In this document: positions 43,946 to 57,999 of the stretch, piece by piece
How the letters are laid out: the number at the start of each line of letters is the position of its first letter
Position numbering within the stretch: position 1 is the first letter of the stretch
DNA from: Bettongia penicillata ogilbyi
Taxonomy: Eukaryota; Chordata; Mammalia; Diprotodontia; Potoroidae
Direction of reading: 5' to 3'
Assembly (NCBI GenBank): GCA_023548195.1
Contig: JAJHZJ010000532.1
Location: forward strand, 496,001 to 560,000
Length of the DNA: 64,000 bases
Translations under genes and position numbers: made by a program
Notes under the pieces: generated by a model
Database searches by the model: none
The model's input: only the letters and a program-made list of their open reading frames with translations
Told to the model about the DNA's origin: nothing

Positions 43946-43994
43946 AAATTTGCTACATACTCACTACATAGTGCAAATGATAATAATCAAAAAT

Positions 43995-44155
43995 CTAAAA
44001 CTAGAAGGAACATCAGAGATCATCTACTTCAACCACTTCATGTCACCCAAGAGGACACTCTTGCCCAGAGTCAAACAGGAAGTATCAAAGATGGATTAGA
44101 AACCCAGGTCCTCTGATTTCAGAACTATCACTCTTTCATCTAAACCACGCTGCTC
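43995..44155 (+). repeat. L3/CR1 3'-end fragment
   Basis: 'AAACTAGAAGGAACATCAGA', 'GATCATCTACTTCAACCACT', 'CTCTTGCCCAGAGTCAAACA' and 'TAGAAACCCAGGTCCTCTGA' follow the L3 tail order. Confidence 0.55.
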
Positions 44156-44157
44156 CT

Positions 44158-44373
44158 GGTGGTGATAGCAATGGGGATGGAGATGTCAGTTTTGATGGTG
44201 ATAGTGATGAAGATGGTGATGGAGAAGAAGGTGAAGATGGAGACAGAGATGGTGGTGGTGATGGTGATGGAAATGAAGGTGGAAATGGAGATGGCAAGCG
44301 AGATGGTAATGGTAATGGTGATGGAAATGAACGTGGAGACGGAGATGGTGATGATGGTGGTAGTGGTGGTGGC

Positions 44374-44409
<36 letters not shown>
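44158..44409 (+). repeat. GATGGN/GATGRA minisatellite ending in pure (GAT)12
   Basis: About 250 bp of trinucleotide-phased units (GGT GAT GGA, GAA GAT, GGA GAC, ...) end in an uninterrupted (GAT)12 at 44374-44409. Because every unit is a multiple of three, an 87-codon frame rich in Met/Val/Glu is open; this is a by-product of the repeat. Confidence 0.92.
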
Positions 44410-45005
44410 ACCAGAAAAGTAGGAGAATAAAGAAATAAAATTCAGGTCTATTATATATGTGGCAGACTTTTAAAAGAAAGAACTCAGTTCCAAGAACTCT
44501 GATAATGTACTTGGTGACTTACAGAAAATTGTGAATATTCTTCTCCTTTATTTTCTCAGGCTCTTATTTGGTAGAGAATGCAGTAACATCATAAGGATTT
44601 ATTACTGGCTATCTGGGACAAAAGTAAATAGGAAAAAGAAGGAAAGAAGAGCCCTGGAGTATGATGACAAAAAAAGATAAAGAAACAAAGAAACAAAGCC
44701 ATGGATATAAAGAACTCCAGGGGAAAGAAGAATGAAGGGAATCCCCTACTCTGCACATAGTCTGCACAACTCACAAGGGTTGGCTCTGAGGAGGAGAGCT
44801 CTTACTATCTCTAATTCCTCTGCTCTGGATTCCAAAGACTAGGGAGCTACAATTGCGCTAGGAGAACAGGAGTCTGAAGGCTCGATGTGTGTGAATTGAG
44901 GGGATTCCTGTGAATACCCTGGCAAAAACAGATCATCTATCCTTTTCCAAGGTCTGTCAATTTCAGCTTTGCAACATCTCTTGAACATGCTGCCTTCCTT
45001 CTGCT
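44410..45005. other. Intergenic, no recognised feature
   Basis: No recognised repeat or exon; A/G-rich with AAAGAAACAAAG-type runs near 44680-44700. Confidence 0.45.
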
Positions 45006-45009
45006 GACA

Positions 45010-45650
45010 CTGTTTTAGCATAGGCGTTCACCACCTTGTGCCTGGATGACTGCAATGGCTGCTGGTGAGTCTGCCTGCCTCACGTGTCTTCCCACTCCGG
45101 TCCATCCTCCACTGAGTGATTTTTCTAAAGTTCAGGTTCCCTTTAAATCAATTCCAGTGGCTCCCTCTTCCCTCCAGGACCAAATACAAAATTTTCTGTT
45201 TGGTATTCAAAACCCTTCCTAAGCTCACTTCTGTCTACCTTTCCAGTCTCCTTACACCTAATCTCCACCATGTCCCCTATTGACCCTTTGACACTGACCT
45301 CCTTGCTATTTCAAGAACAAGATACTCCATCTCTCAGCTTTGGGCATTTTCTCTGGTTGTTTCCCATGCCTTGATCTTCTTCCTCCCTTCTCTTTCCCGT
45401 TTTCCTTTAACACTCAGTTCAATCCCACTTCTCCAGGAGGTCTCCCCCTTTCAGTCCTATGACATTGCCTCCAATTTACATCGTGCATCTCATACTGCAC
45501 ATTTATTTGTATGCTGGCTCCTCTGCTAGAAAGGGAGCTCCTGGAGGGTAAGGTCTGCAGTTTTTGCCTTTCCTTGTATCCTCAGAATTTAAGACAGTGC
45601 CTGGCACATAGCAAATACTTAATAAATGCTTACTGACTGAATGAATGGCC
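45010..45650 (+). repeat. L2 LINE 3' region, long copy
   Basis: Well-ordered L2 blocks are visible: 'TAAATCAATTCCAGTGGCTC', 'CTTCCCTCCAGGACCAAATA', 'AACCCTTCCTAAGCTCACTT', 'CAATCCCACTTCTCCAGGAG', 'AGGGAGCTCCTGGAGGGTAA', 'AGTGCCTGGCACATAGCAAA' and 'ATGCTTACTGACTGAATGAA'. This is the best L2 copy in the window, ending in the typical short tandem tail. Confidence 0.82.
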
Positions 45651-45654
45651 AAGA

Positions 45655-46115
45655 ATTCATCGTCTCCTCCTGTGCTGTTCCTTCTTATAATGCTTAGATC
45701 TTTTGTCAGGGCTCAGCTCAGATGTTACTTGCTGTTACCAGAAGCTTTGCTTGATTCCTAGCTCAGTGCTCCCTGCCAAAAATTATTGCCCTGCATTTAC
45801 TTACTTGTGTAACAAAAACACATACACAGAGATATACTGTCTATACATACATATATATGGAATATACATATATATTTTTTAATTTGTAATCTCATATATA
45901 ATACATTACATATGCAGTATATTTTATTATGTAATATCTTGACAATACAATCTCATATATGTATCTATACATAATGTAAATATAATTTATATATACATAG
46001 TGAAAACTCCTTGAGGGTTGAGATGGAGGTTTTTGTCTTTATATCTCCAGTACCTAGGACTCTCCTTTGCACTTAATAGGTGCTTAATTAACGTTTGCGG
46101 AATTGAATTGATTCT
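45655..46115 (+). repeat. Second L2 LINE 3' end in tandem, split by microsatellite
   Basis: 'GTCAGGGCTCAGCTCAGATG', 'TTACCAGAAGCTTTGCTTGA' and, after a TATATA microsatellite (about 45836-46000), 'AAACTCCTTGAGGGTTGAGA', 'TATATCTCCAGTACCTAGGA' and 'ATAGGTGCTTAATTAACGTT' follow the L2 order in the same orientation as the preceding copy. Confidence 0.7.
45836..46000. repeat. AT-rich microsatellite
   Basis: Degenerate TACATATATATG/TATAATAC units lie within the L2 copy. Confidence 0.8.
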
Positions 46116-46499
46116 TCACACCCATGCAAAAATAATGAAGCAGGTTTTGTATTTGTAATCTCGAGCCGGTGGACTCAGGTATTTAAAGATATTGGTCAAT
46201 GAACCGAGTCAAGAAGGAATATTCCCTTGCTATAGCCTTCATTCGAAATGAACTACACTGAGTGAAGAGAAATCATTGTTAGTTCTTCTATATTTCCTCT
46301 ATTTGTTTTATACTGTGAACAGATGGTCATATACCAAAGACCAGTGACCAACGCCTAGTAGACTGGTAGAGTATCTACTGCTAGAATCAAATAAAACTTA
46401 AAACAAAGTCTGTCTGCACAGAGTGATCATATAAATTTAATCACAGTCTTGTATGGTATGCATCTCATATAAATAACAGTAATTATTATGATTTTATGT

Positions 46500-47195
46500 C
46501 AAATTATAGTTTATTAATATAAATGGCTAACATTTGTAAAGCATTTTGTAAATAATGTATATATTTATGCATTTGTGTATGCATCTGTATAGATATAGAT
46601 GTAGATGATATAGAGATAGATATCCTCATCTGTAAAATTAAAGTAATAAGATCTGTAGTATCTATCTTCTTAGAAGGGTTGTGAAGATAATGAGATTGTG
46701 TGTATATATATGTATTACACATAAAATATATACATATATAAATTGTGTGTATATATTATGTTCTTCCATATATTATTATATTTTATTGTAAATATGTAAT
46801 ATATGTATATACATTTTACTGTTACTGTTCAGTCATTTTTCAGCCATGCCTGACTCTTCATGACCCCATTTGGGGTTTTCTTTGCAAAGCTACTGGAGTG
46901 GTTTGCCATTTCCTGCTCCAATATACACATTTGCAAGACTGTATAGTGAAGATATTACATATCATGTAATAAAATATATTGTATATGTAATGTGTATGTA
47001 TATGACATTAAAAATAAAATATATTATATATGTAATACATATATAAAGATACATGTATAGATAGTATGTATGTACACATATATATGTGTGTATGTTATAT
47101 ACATATGTGTGTATACACACATATGTTGCCTTATTTTATAAATGAGGATACTAAGAGAAAGGCTAAGCAATTTGCCCTCAGTCACAACATTGGTT
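46500..47195. repeat. Mosaic of (TA)n/(TATG)n microsatellites and SINE pieces
   Basis: Long degenerate TATA/TGTATA tracts (about 46545-46625, 46700-46815, 46935-47125) are interleaved with MIR pieces ('GCTAACATTTGTAAAGCATT' near 46525, 'TTATTTTATAAATGAGGATA' near 47130) and a truncated antisense SINE at 46822-46935. Confidence 0.75.
46822..46935 (-). repeat. Truncated marsupial-type SINE
   Basis: 'AGCCATGCCTGACTCTTCAT', 'GACCCCATTTGGGGTTTTCT', 'TTGCAAAGCTACTGGAGTGG' and 'TTTGCCATTTCCTGCTCCA' are the same family as 33840-34085. The copy is cut off by microsatellite sequence. Confidence 0.75.
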
Positions 47196-47204
47196 TTTAT
47201 CAGG

Positions 47205-47450
47205 GGTCAGAGAATAATAACTGGCATTTTTGTAGCATTTTAAAGTTTGTGAAGCACTTTACAAATACTATCTCATTTTATTCTCAAAACAGCCCTGCAA
47301 GGTAGGTGCTGTTATTATCTCCACTTTGTAGATCAGGAAAGCAAAGCACACACAAGTGAAATAAGTTGTCCAGAGTCACACAACTAATCTATGCATCTAA
47401 TTCAGGTCTTCTTGACTCCAGAGCCAGTGCTCTGCCCACTGCTCTACCTG
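47205..47450 (-). repeat. CORE-SINE (MAR1/MIR-like)
   Basis: 'TTACAAATACTATCTCATTT', 'GCCCTGCAAGGTAGGTGCTG', 'TGTCCAGAGTCACACAACTA', 'TCTTCTTGACTCCAGAGCCA' and 'CTGCCCACTGCTCTACCTG' are in antisense order. Confidence 0.75.
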
Positions 47451-49570
47451 ATTCTTTCTGATTCCTGGTCCAGTACTCTTCACTACACCTCTCACTTTGT
47501 AAGTTCTACAGAATTTATAATCAATGTTAATTCTGACAGTTTTTTTTAATGACATTTACCATTCTAATCATCACCATCAACACCCAACCAAACCTAGACA
47601 TAATATCCCATACTACTGGGATTTCCTTGCCTTCCAATCCATTCTCCCCACCCTGACCTGCACCCCCCAAGCTTTTCTATACTTCAGTCATACACTCATA
47701 ACCTGTCACTTCTCTCCCATGACTGATCCAAGCGGGTGTTTGAGTAATATGTCCATTGGTTTCTCTTCCCTCTCCCCATCTCTGGGCTCCCTATTCCCAT
47801 TCTTTCAATGTTACCCCTCTATAATATCCTGAGAAGATGGTATAGCCTTGCCCACTTTACAAGTAGGAATTTTTTACTTTCTGGGATATCTGAGTTATGA
47901 ATTATGTCTCTATTTCTTCTCTTCTAGTCAAATCCATGGACCATGTATGTTATTAGATCTCTCGCTTGCTCCCGTGGACCTGATTGTTTTGATATCACCA
48001 TGAAAAGACATTTTTCTTGGACACTTCACATGCCTCCCATTCTCTGGCAGTCCCTTGCAGGTACAGTCTTGACTTTTTTTGTTGTAGGTAGGCAACACAA
48101 CCCAGGTCCTCTCCTTCAGGTGGGTTCTAACCCAAAGAGAAGAAGCTAACAATGAATGGTAACACTCACTACAGAAGAGTACTTGTGCCAAATTCCAATG
48201 GTGCCTGCACCATTGCACAACCCAGATTGCTGAATGACTGACTGTTCCGCTGGTGTAGATTTCCTCAGCCCCGAAAATGGTCCGAGGAGTTACACACCTG
48301 GAAGAACTGAAATGGAAGATGACCTATCAGGGATCAACATTTTTGCAATAATGGAGCCCCTCATGGGTTTTCTTAAGCTATGGAAAATCTCCCTCAGTTC
48401 TAGTACACCTTTCCTAATTGTGTCTAATTGTGAGTGAATAGAAATAGGAGTGGAATTAAATTTAATATGCACTTTAAAAATTGTATATGATAGTTCATAG
48501 GTTGTGCTATCCTCATTTTTGTTCTCTGAATATTGAAATATTCAAGTTTTCATTATATATAACATCATACATAACTGAATGCATAAGCTTCCCTTAAAAA
48601 AGACAAAAAGTGACCTGAGTCTGTTTCCCCATATATCTAGACATCTAAAACACTTCCATGTGAAATGGCTAGGAGTCCACAAAATTGTACTGAGGCTCCC
48701 AGCCTTCTGCAAAAATGATGCAATCTCTAATCTCTAGCTTGGAATCTCTCTGCCTGACGAGGGAATTCCCATCACATCTCTTCGATTCTGAGATGTCTCC
48801 TGGAATGCAACCAGTTTTCAGAGACACTACTATGGGTAACAGGAAAATGAAGCTCTTCAGGCTTCCAACAGGGAAATCTGAACTAGCCCTGGCTTCCCAG
48901 CAAAGTGTTTGCTCCTTTCCGTACTGTGAAAAACTAGCAAGTCACCAGAGTTTCTGAGAGCGGTGAATTAACTCTTCCAGGACACCAGGGCACCATTGAG
49001 AAAATTACCATATTCAGGATACTAAATGGTACCCCAGTTCCTTGGAATGGATAATTAGACTATCACAGGTGACTATTTTACTCTGAATGAATAGTTTACT
49101 CACCACTAGATCTTCCCATACTCTCTTGTGTGGGAATAAAAATGCTGTCTTGCTCATTCTCTCTTCTCTTTTCATTTTTTTCACTTAAGAGTCCCAGAAA
49201 CCCTTTTATACTCAGCATCTCAGAAACAATAACTAACCAACTCCCTTCTGTATAAGAATGGAAATACTGATGGCATGACAATAGAAATAGACTGAGAACC
49301 AGGACTCCTTGCCTCTGTAATCAACTGTCTAAATTGTCTGATCTTGAGGAGCGCCATCCTCCAATTAGGTCAATTTCTCCATTGGAATCAGCATCAATAT
49401 TATTTTAGTGTTAAATATGGGATCTTGGTCCTGTTTTAGAGATGACCCAGGTGCGAGGATAAAACACAATTTAGGGGCCTGGAAAATAAGGTAAATGGGG
49501 AAAGTAAATATGGAAAGGAAGTAAGGTTAAGAGAGAGAAGCCTGAAGAAGCGAAAGTATTGGACCTTGAA
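47451..49570. other. Intergenic, no recognised feature
   Basis: Two kilobases without a repeat or exon I can identify. Open frames near 47524-47832, 47943-48149 and 48715-48957 were inspected and show no domain. Confidence 0.42.
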
Positions 49571-49574
49571 GGTC

Positions 49575-49840
49575 TAACCTGAAGCCAACTTCTAAATGAA
49601 GTCTTCTATGATCATTTCAATTTCTCTTTACTTTTCATTTCTCTGAACTTTTACATTAATCATCAGACCTGCCCCATTTAAAATGCCTGCAATATATAGT
49701 CTCGCACCATTTTCTGTTCCATGAGTGCTGGTCATATTCTGAATTACGTCGTAAGCTCCTTAAGGGCAGGAACGGCGCCTTATGTTTCTCTGCTATCCGT
49801 CAGTCTCCGCTCAGTAGCAAACCAATACATATTTGTTGTT
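49575..49840 (+). repeat. L2 LINE 3' end, diverged
   Basis: 'AATGAAGTCTTCTATGATCA', 'GTCGTAAGCTCCTTAAGGGC' and 'AGGAACGGCGCCTTATGTTT' fit the L2 3' region order. Confidence 0.52.
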
Positions 49841-49844
49841 TCAG

Positions 49845-50145
49845 CCATCCAAAAGCTGTGCCATATGAGAAATGGTCTAAAGAATCGGAAATTATTCACG
49901 TGGAAAAAAGAAGCCTTAGGAGGAACACAATAACTACCTCTAAAGATATGAAAGGCTGTCTTGTAGAAAAATAAGTACACTGATCCTTTGTTGGTTCAGG
50001 AACAAGAGGACAAATTGATGGAAGTTAAAAGAAAGACTTTTCCAACAACTGTAGCTGGCCCTTAAGACAGCGACTTCCTGGCCACCAAAAAGAGCTCCCA
50101 GAAGAATCTGGATAGTCGTATGTCAGTGGTTTCTGAATAGGTTGA
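49845..50145 (-). repeat. L3/CR1 LINE 3' region, antisense
   Basis: 'ATATGAAAGGCTGTCTTGTA', 'GACAAATTGATGGAAGTTAA', 'AAGAAAGACTTTTCCAACAA' and 'CTGTAGCTGGCCCTTAAGAC' correspond to the inverse of the L3 blocks seen in plus orientation at 9480-9850. Confidence 0.5.
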
Positions 50146-50701
50146 TGGGCTGGACTCAGTTCTTTGAACAAAGTCCACAAATATTTATTGAGTTCCAGCT
50201 GTGCAAAGTACCTGTGGTGGAGCGTTGCAGAGAGTGGTGAATATGGAGGGGGGGGGGGGCAGTATACCAAAAAAAAAATAAAATACAGTGTGAGTCTTGT
50301 AAAAGAATGATAGGAAGGATAAGGATAATGATAATACAAGGTAGGAGGTGAAAGAGCAACTAGAGTATTGTATTTTCGGACCCACTGTGTACACTAATGG
50401 CTGTACTTCTCTGAGATGACAGCATCGCCTCTCTTCAGCCTGAAGATACAGGACCATCACAGGCTACTCCGTGCTATGTCTAATTTGTCAACTTGGACAG
50501 ACTTGAAACATCCCAGGGGAGAACAGACATACCATTCAGTTTCCTGTATGCCTTCTCACAGGGGTCAGCAAATCAGCAGAACATAGTGATCCACACAGAA
50601 GATGCATGTGCGTACAGATCCAGCGGAACCACAACCACTCTCAATGTGATGATCAGCAAGACTATTGGGAACTAGTCTCATATGCACAAGCGATGACTGT
50701 A

Positions 50702-50772
50702 CTGACTTTCTTTCTTTCTTTTTCTTCCTTCCTTCCTTCTTCTTCCTTCCTTCCTTCCTTTCTTTCTTTCAA
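50702..50772. repeat. (TTTC/TTCC)n polypyrimidine tract
   Basis: About 70 bp of CTTTCTTTCTTT and TTCCTTCCTTCC units uninterrupted by purines. Confidence 0.93.
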
Positions 50773-50937
50773 ACAAAATGCAGTGCAGGAAATCTCAGTG
50801 TAGGGAAGAAATGCTGGCTGATCAAACACAGCAATCTTACTTGCTGTGCACGTTGAAAGATGTCTCACCCTTCCTGTGACTCCCACGACCTTGATGTGCC
50901 CACAGTACTGGGCAAATACAAAGTAGTACGGGAGTTC

Positions 50938-50940
<3 letters not shown>

Positions 50941-51033
<93 letters not shown>
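50941..51033. repeat. (AG)n microsatellite, ~46 units
   Basis: A perfect AG dinucleotide tract of about 93 bp borders an antisense L2 copy. Length and purity suggest high polymorphism. Confidence 0.97.
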
Positions 51034-51035
<2 letters not shown>

Positions 51036-51697
51036 ACTTCTGGTTTGGAGGATCAGAGAAGGTTTTGTGTAAGAAGTGGCATTTGAGCTGGGTTTTAAAT
51101 GAGAACCAATGAATGGAGCAATAAAGATGGAGCAAAGGTCATTTTGGGTGGAGGGTGCAGTTAAAAAAAATACATGGAAATGAGAAACAACAGAACTAGT
51201 TCAGGGAATATTGGGTAGTTTGAAGGATGTCTGCACAAAGGAAAGTAGTATAAGTAATTACGCAAAAGATAAACAGGAGGCACGTCACAGAGAAATTGGA
51301 AAGCCATGCTAATGAGTTTGACTTTTACTTTGCAGGTTAGTAGGTTTTGAAAAGGGTGAATTATGTGATTAGAACAGTATGTCAAGATTATTTTTGTAGC
51401 AATAGTGTGTATATCATGTTGGAGTGGGCAGAGATTAGAGATGTGGAGCCCCGGAAGGCAGCTACGGCCAATGACCTAGAGCTTAGCACAGTATCTAGCA
51501 CATAGTAGAAACCTGATAAATGTTTACTGAATGATTGATTAAGAGAAGTAATAAGGACCTAAAATAGGGTAGAGTTCTGGAAATCAAGCAGTCATGGGGA
51601 ACTAAAGAGATAGTAAGGAGGTAGAATTGGCTTGATGACTAGACAGAGAGCATGGGTGGGAGGATGAAGAATGTGTTCATCCTGAATGACTGAGAGG
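51034..51697 (-). repeat. L2 LINE 3' portion, antisense
   Basis: 'GAGGATCAGAGAAGGTTTTG', 'TTTGAGCTGGGTTTTAAATG', 'GCCATGCTAATGAGTTTGAC' and 'GATAGTAAGGAGGTAGAATT' are in antisense L2 order. A short plus-orientation LINE tail ('GCACAGTATCTAGCACATAG', 'ATAAATGTTTACTGAATGAT') at 51440-51540 appears inserted in it. Confidence 0.6.
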
Positions 51698-51830
51698 ATC
51701 AGATTGCTTGCCATCTAAGGGAGGCAAGAGAGGAGGGAGGGAGAGAAGGAGAGAATTTGGGACTCAAAACTTTTAAAAATGTTTAAAAATTGTTTTAACG
51801 TAATTGGGGGAAATAAAATATTAGGTAAAA
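51698..51830 (+). mobile_element. L1 LINE 3' terminus
   Basis: 'GATCAGATTGCTTGCCATCT', a purine-rich run, then 'GAATTTGGGACTCAAAACTT' and 'AAATTGTTTTAACGTAATTG' form the terminal motif of the L1 family also seen at 17041-17390. The copy is extremely 5'-truncated. Confidence 0.65.
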
Positions 51831-52099
51831 GAGAGACATAGGAAGGTGAGGAGAAGAAGCAAGTTTTGAGAGAAAAGGTGCTGGGTTTAATTTTGAATAT
51901 GCTGAGTTTAAAATAGCTGCAGAACATCTAAGGTCCCTTTCAACTCTAAGATTCAATTATTTTATGATAACAACTATTTGGAAGTATGCAGAACATGGTG
52001 ATATAGTGATGGGCTATGTCTGTGGGGTAGAAGAAAAAGAGTGGGCTCAGAGTGAGCTGGGAGCTTCATGATAAGATGCAAAAGTCACACAAGAACCTG

Positions 52100-52385
52100 C
52101 TCCTTGTAAGATGCCTTAGGAGAATCCATGGAATCCATCTGGACTGATGAAAATTCCTTGTCACTGAAAACTTGTCACTGAAAACCAAGTATTTGCTCCA
52201 TCTCCATTCAAGTACCTCCAAAGAGCTCATTGCCAAGCATCTGTCACTGGACTTCTAAGACTGTGGAAGAGAGAGTGAGGCTGATGACTCTGTGATTCTG
52301 CCTCACTTAAACCCAATTCAATCAAGAGTCAAGACATCACCCTATGACAGTATTGGTCTTCTTTGAAATGAAGACAAAACTGGCC
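52100..52385 (-). repeat. Marsupial SINE, inverted copy of the 36045 family
   Basis: 'GAGGCTGATGACTCTGTGAT', 'CACTTAAACCCAATTCAATC', 'GTCAAGACATCACCCTATGA' and 'GTATTGGTCTTCTTTGAAAT' are the inverse of 'GAAGAAGACCATGCCATCAG...GACTTGCACTTGA' at 36045-36300. Confidence 0.5.
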
Positions 52386-52854
52386 TCTAGCCTGTTTGAC
52401 TTTCCCAATGCTTGAATTTTCAAGAAACTTCTCTTCTCAGTACAATAATAGAGAAATCTTATTTGACATCTTGGAAACTGGGGAAACTTTTATAGGGATA
52501 TTGGCTTGGCATATATTTGCTGCATAAGAAGCCATGCTGCTTAAACTACTCTGGGAGGGATTTGGGTTAGAGATGTTTTTAAAATTTCATGTTTTTGTTT
52601 GATCTCTTTTCTTAGAAATCTTTTTGAGAATAGGATTGATTCCCATCTCTTATAGCTAGTTTAGGTGCAATCCTCCTGGGAAGCAATGAGGTAAAGCAAG
52701 TCACCTTGGAATGTTCTGTTCAATCATTCTGAAACGATCTTAACTTGATTATCTAAGGACTAGTAATTAAAAGTATTTAGGGTTTCTGAAGTTTCAAAGA
52801 TTGTAAGTGTTTAAACACTGTAGTTTTGTTTTGTTTTTGTCCTTTTTCAATAAT

Positions 52855-53062
52855 GTCCTACTTTTTGTGAGCTTATTTTGAGTTTTCTTGGCAAAGATAA
52901 TGGAATGGTTTGACATTTCCATCTCCAGCTCATTTTACAGAACTAATGACTTGCCTGGGCTCCCACAGCTGGTGTCTGAGGTCAGATTTGAACTCAGGAA
53001 GATGAGTCTTCCTGATTCTGGTCCCAGAACTGCATCCACTGCGCCACCTAGCTGCCCTTACT
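52855..53062 (-). repeat. Marsupial-type SINE, antisense
   Basis: 'GAGTTTTCTTGGCAAAGATA', 'GAATGGTTTGACATTTCCAT', 'GAGGTCAGATTTGAACTCAG', 'GAAGATGAGTCTTCCTGATT' and 'CATCCACTGCGCCACCTAGC' are in order. The head is very well preserved. Confidence 0.82.
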
Positions 53063-53109
53063 GCGTGTGTTGCACAAGGATAAATATGTATTTTTTGGGA
53101 ATGGAGAAC

Positions 53110-53720
53110 TAGCTCAGCTCAGAACAAGCAGAGGCTGGTGTGAGATATCAATAGCTGCCATGAATGTGCTGAAAATCCAAAGCAGTTTTAAAGATAAAGC
53201 TCTTTCGGACTGGTTGATTCCAATGAAAGCAGCAGTTACCTATGCAAACCTTCTAATGATGCCTTCTCCATGGCTGGTGATGACTTCTATGTGACATAGG
53301 GAAAGGCCCTTAGAAAAGCTCATCCGTATAATCCCTTCAAAGCATCCTCCAGCATGTGCCATTAATCTACCCCAGCACATGTAAAGAAAAGACAATAGCC
53401 TTGTCTAGTTCCTTTTAATGGCAGCATGCTAAACAGGCCATAGTGCCTATACTGAATCATCTGGGCTGGTGATAGCAGACAGCCAGGCAGGAGGTGCACC
53501 CCTTTGCCAGTGCTTTCTCACTCAAAATGGATCTTAATTTCTGCTTCGGATATGAAGATGGGTTTACAGCTATTAGCCATCATATTAATAATTTAGAAAA
53601 TACATGCCCAATCACTTGTGTTCCTTCAATTCCTTATGAACACAGCTGCAACCTACATTAGATGCTAGGGTGAATGGATATTTTTCAGATGAGATATTTG
53701 TGCTGAATTATTAGAGTAGT
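53110..53720. promoter_or_regulatory. Candidate conserved noncoding element
   Basis: Repeat-free sequence with 'TGTGCCATTAATCTACCCC' near 53356, 'ACCTATGCAAACC' near 53236, 'TTTTAATGGCAGCATGCTAA' near 53414 and 'AGCCATCATATTAATAATTT' near 53574. The combination of ATTAAT and octamer-like ATGCAAA cores resembles developmental enhancers. Conservation is untested. Confidence 0.28.
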
Positions 53721-56677
<2,957 letters not shown>

Positions 56678-57191
56678 CAGCAGGCTGACTTCCTCACCTT
56701 GAAGAAACTCTTTTGAGTCCCTGGACTGGCCGTCCAGCTCCCCCAATCCCCACCCCTAATGCTGAATCTGGAACAGATAGAGCCAGAGTCTCCAGTCTTC
56801 GGAGGAATATATCTGTTGTTTCCAGGTCCCTCCTAAGTAATCGATCTCTTTGCTCCCATGCAAATGTCCTTTGATTTATGCTCCAGGCTAGAAAGTAGAA
56901 AGCTTAAACAAAGTGTATTGATGATGAATATAGTGATTGTCCTAAATAAAATGCCCCAAATGCAAAGGTCAAGCAAACCAAGGCTGATAAATTTCTGGTT
57001 CCTGAATCTGAATGGGAATCACCCCAGAAGCCCCTCCCTGGCCACCAAACACCCCTTACTCATACGCGAAACCAAAACCCACAATTCTCCATATCACATA
57101 CTGAAAATGATTTTATTTTATCCATTTACATTTAACTTGATATAAAGTTGTCCGGAAAAGTCAAATAATATGCTTTATATTAGCTCAAACA

Positions 57192-57197
57192 TTTATT
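57192..57197 (-). terminator. Candidate OTP polyadenylation signal (AATAAA)
   Basis: Minus-strand AATAAA is followed downstream by a T-rich 'TGTTTGAGCTAATATAAAGC' region. Alternatives with the same hexamer are at 57658-57653 and 57117-57112. Without transcript data the choice is a guess. Confidence 0.35.
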
Positions 57198-57856
57198 AAG
57201 AAAACCAAATTCAATAAATTAGCACAGACAATAACTTAAAACATATCACAAATTGACCAGTATGTAACAAGAATGCTTTATCTACACAAAACATCCTATT
57301 TCACGTTTGTTCATTCTTAGAAATAGCTTCTGTTCTCTGGGGTTGGATTTGACCAGCACATGCAGAAAAAGCTGATTGTGTTTCTCTGTACAAAGTTGCA
57401 GGGTTGGAGATGTCCATGTGCAGGCACTCAGCCTGGTCATGGACCTGCTACCTCAGCAGGGGCCAGTGGCCTTAGCCTCGGTGCAGTAGGGACAACGGCA
57501 ACTGCAAACGAAACAACCAAGAGGGACAGACAGACTGGCAAAGAACAAAAATTGAAAAGTGAAACAAAACCAACAGAAAGCCAAACCTGAAAGACCCAGA
57601 AAAGGGATGTGGCTTTTGCTTTTACAAAAGGAAATATGACTTGGACTTTTTTTTTATTCTTCCTTATAAATACTTATCAAAATGGGTGAGATCACCTCTC
57701 CTGTATGCATCATGTAACTTTCTTAGTCTGCTCCAGCCTCCTAGCCAAGTGGCAATTTCCTGTTAAGAGACTTCCTAATTATACTTCCACGATGTTGTGC
57801 TTAAAAAAAAAGAAAAGAAAAGAAAAAATATTCCACAGCAAGCCAAAGAAATGACT

Positions 57857-57884
57857 GGGTAGGTGGGTGGGTGGGAAGGTGGGG
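57857..57884 (+). other. G-quadruplex motif (plus strand)
   Basis: Five G-tracts: GGG at 57857-57859, 57865-57867, 57869-57871 and 57873-57875, then GGGG at 57881-57884, with loops of 5, 1, 1 and 5 nt. It lies in the non-coding strand opposite the OTP 3' UTR, so the structure would form in DNA rather than in the mRNA. Confidence 0.75.
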
Positions 57885-57896
57885 TAGCAGGTGAAT

Positions 57897-57999
57897 AGAG
57901 AGAAGGAAAAGAAGGAGGAGAAGGAGAAGAAAAAGAAGGAGGAAGAGGAGAAGGAGGAGAAGGAAAAGAAGGAGAAGAAGAAAGAGGAGGAGGAGAAGA
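57897..57999 (+). repeat. 103-nt uninterrupted polypurine tract
   Basis: Only A and G occur on the plus strand for 103 positions (GAAGGAGGAGAAG-type units), so the OTP sense strand has a continuous C/U tract. Such tracts can form intramolecular triplexes and bind polypyrimidine-tract proteins if transcribed. Confidence 0.95.

Noticed and set aside
44159..44422. 87-codon Met/Val/Glu-rich frame
   Set aside because: Translation of a 3-nt-phased minisatellite; no start or context evidence.
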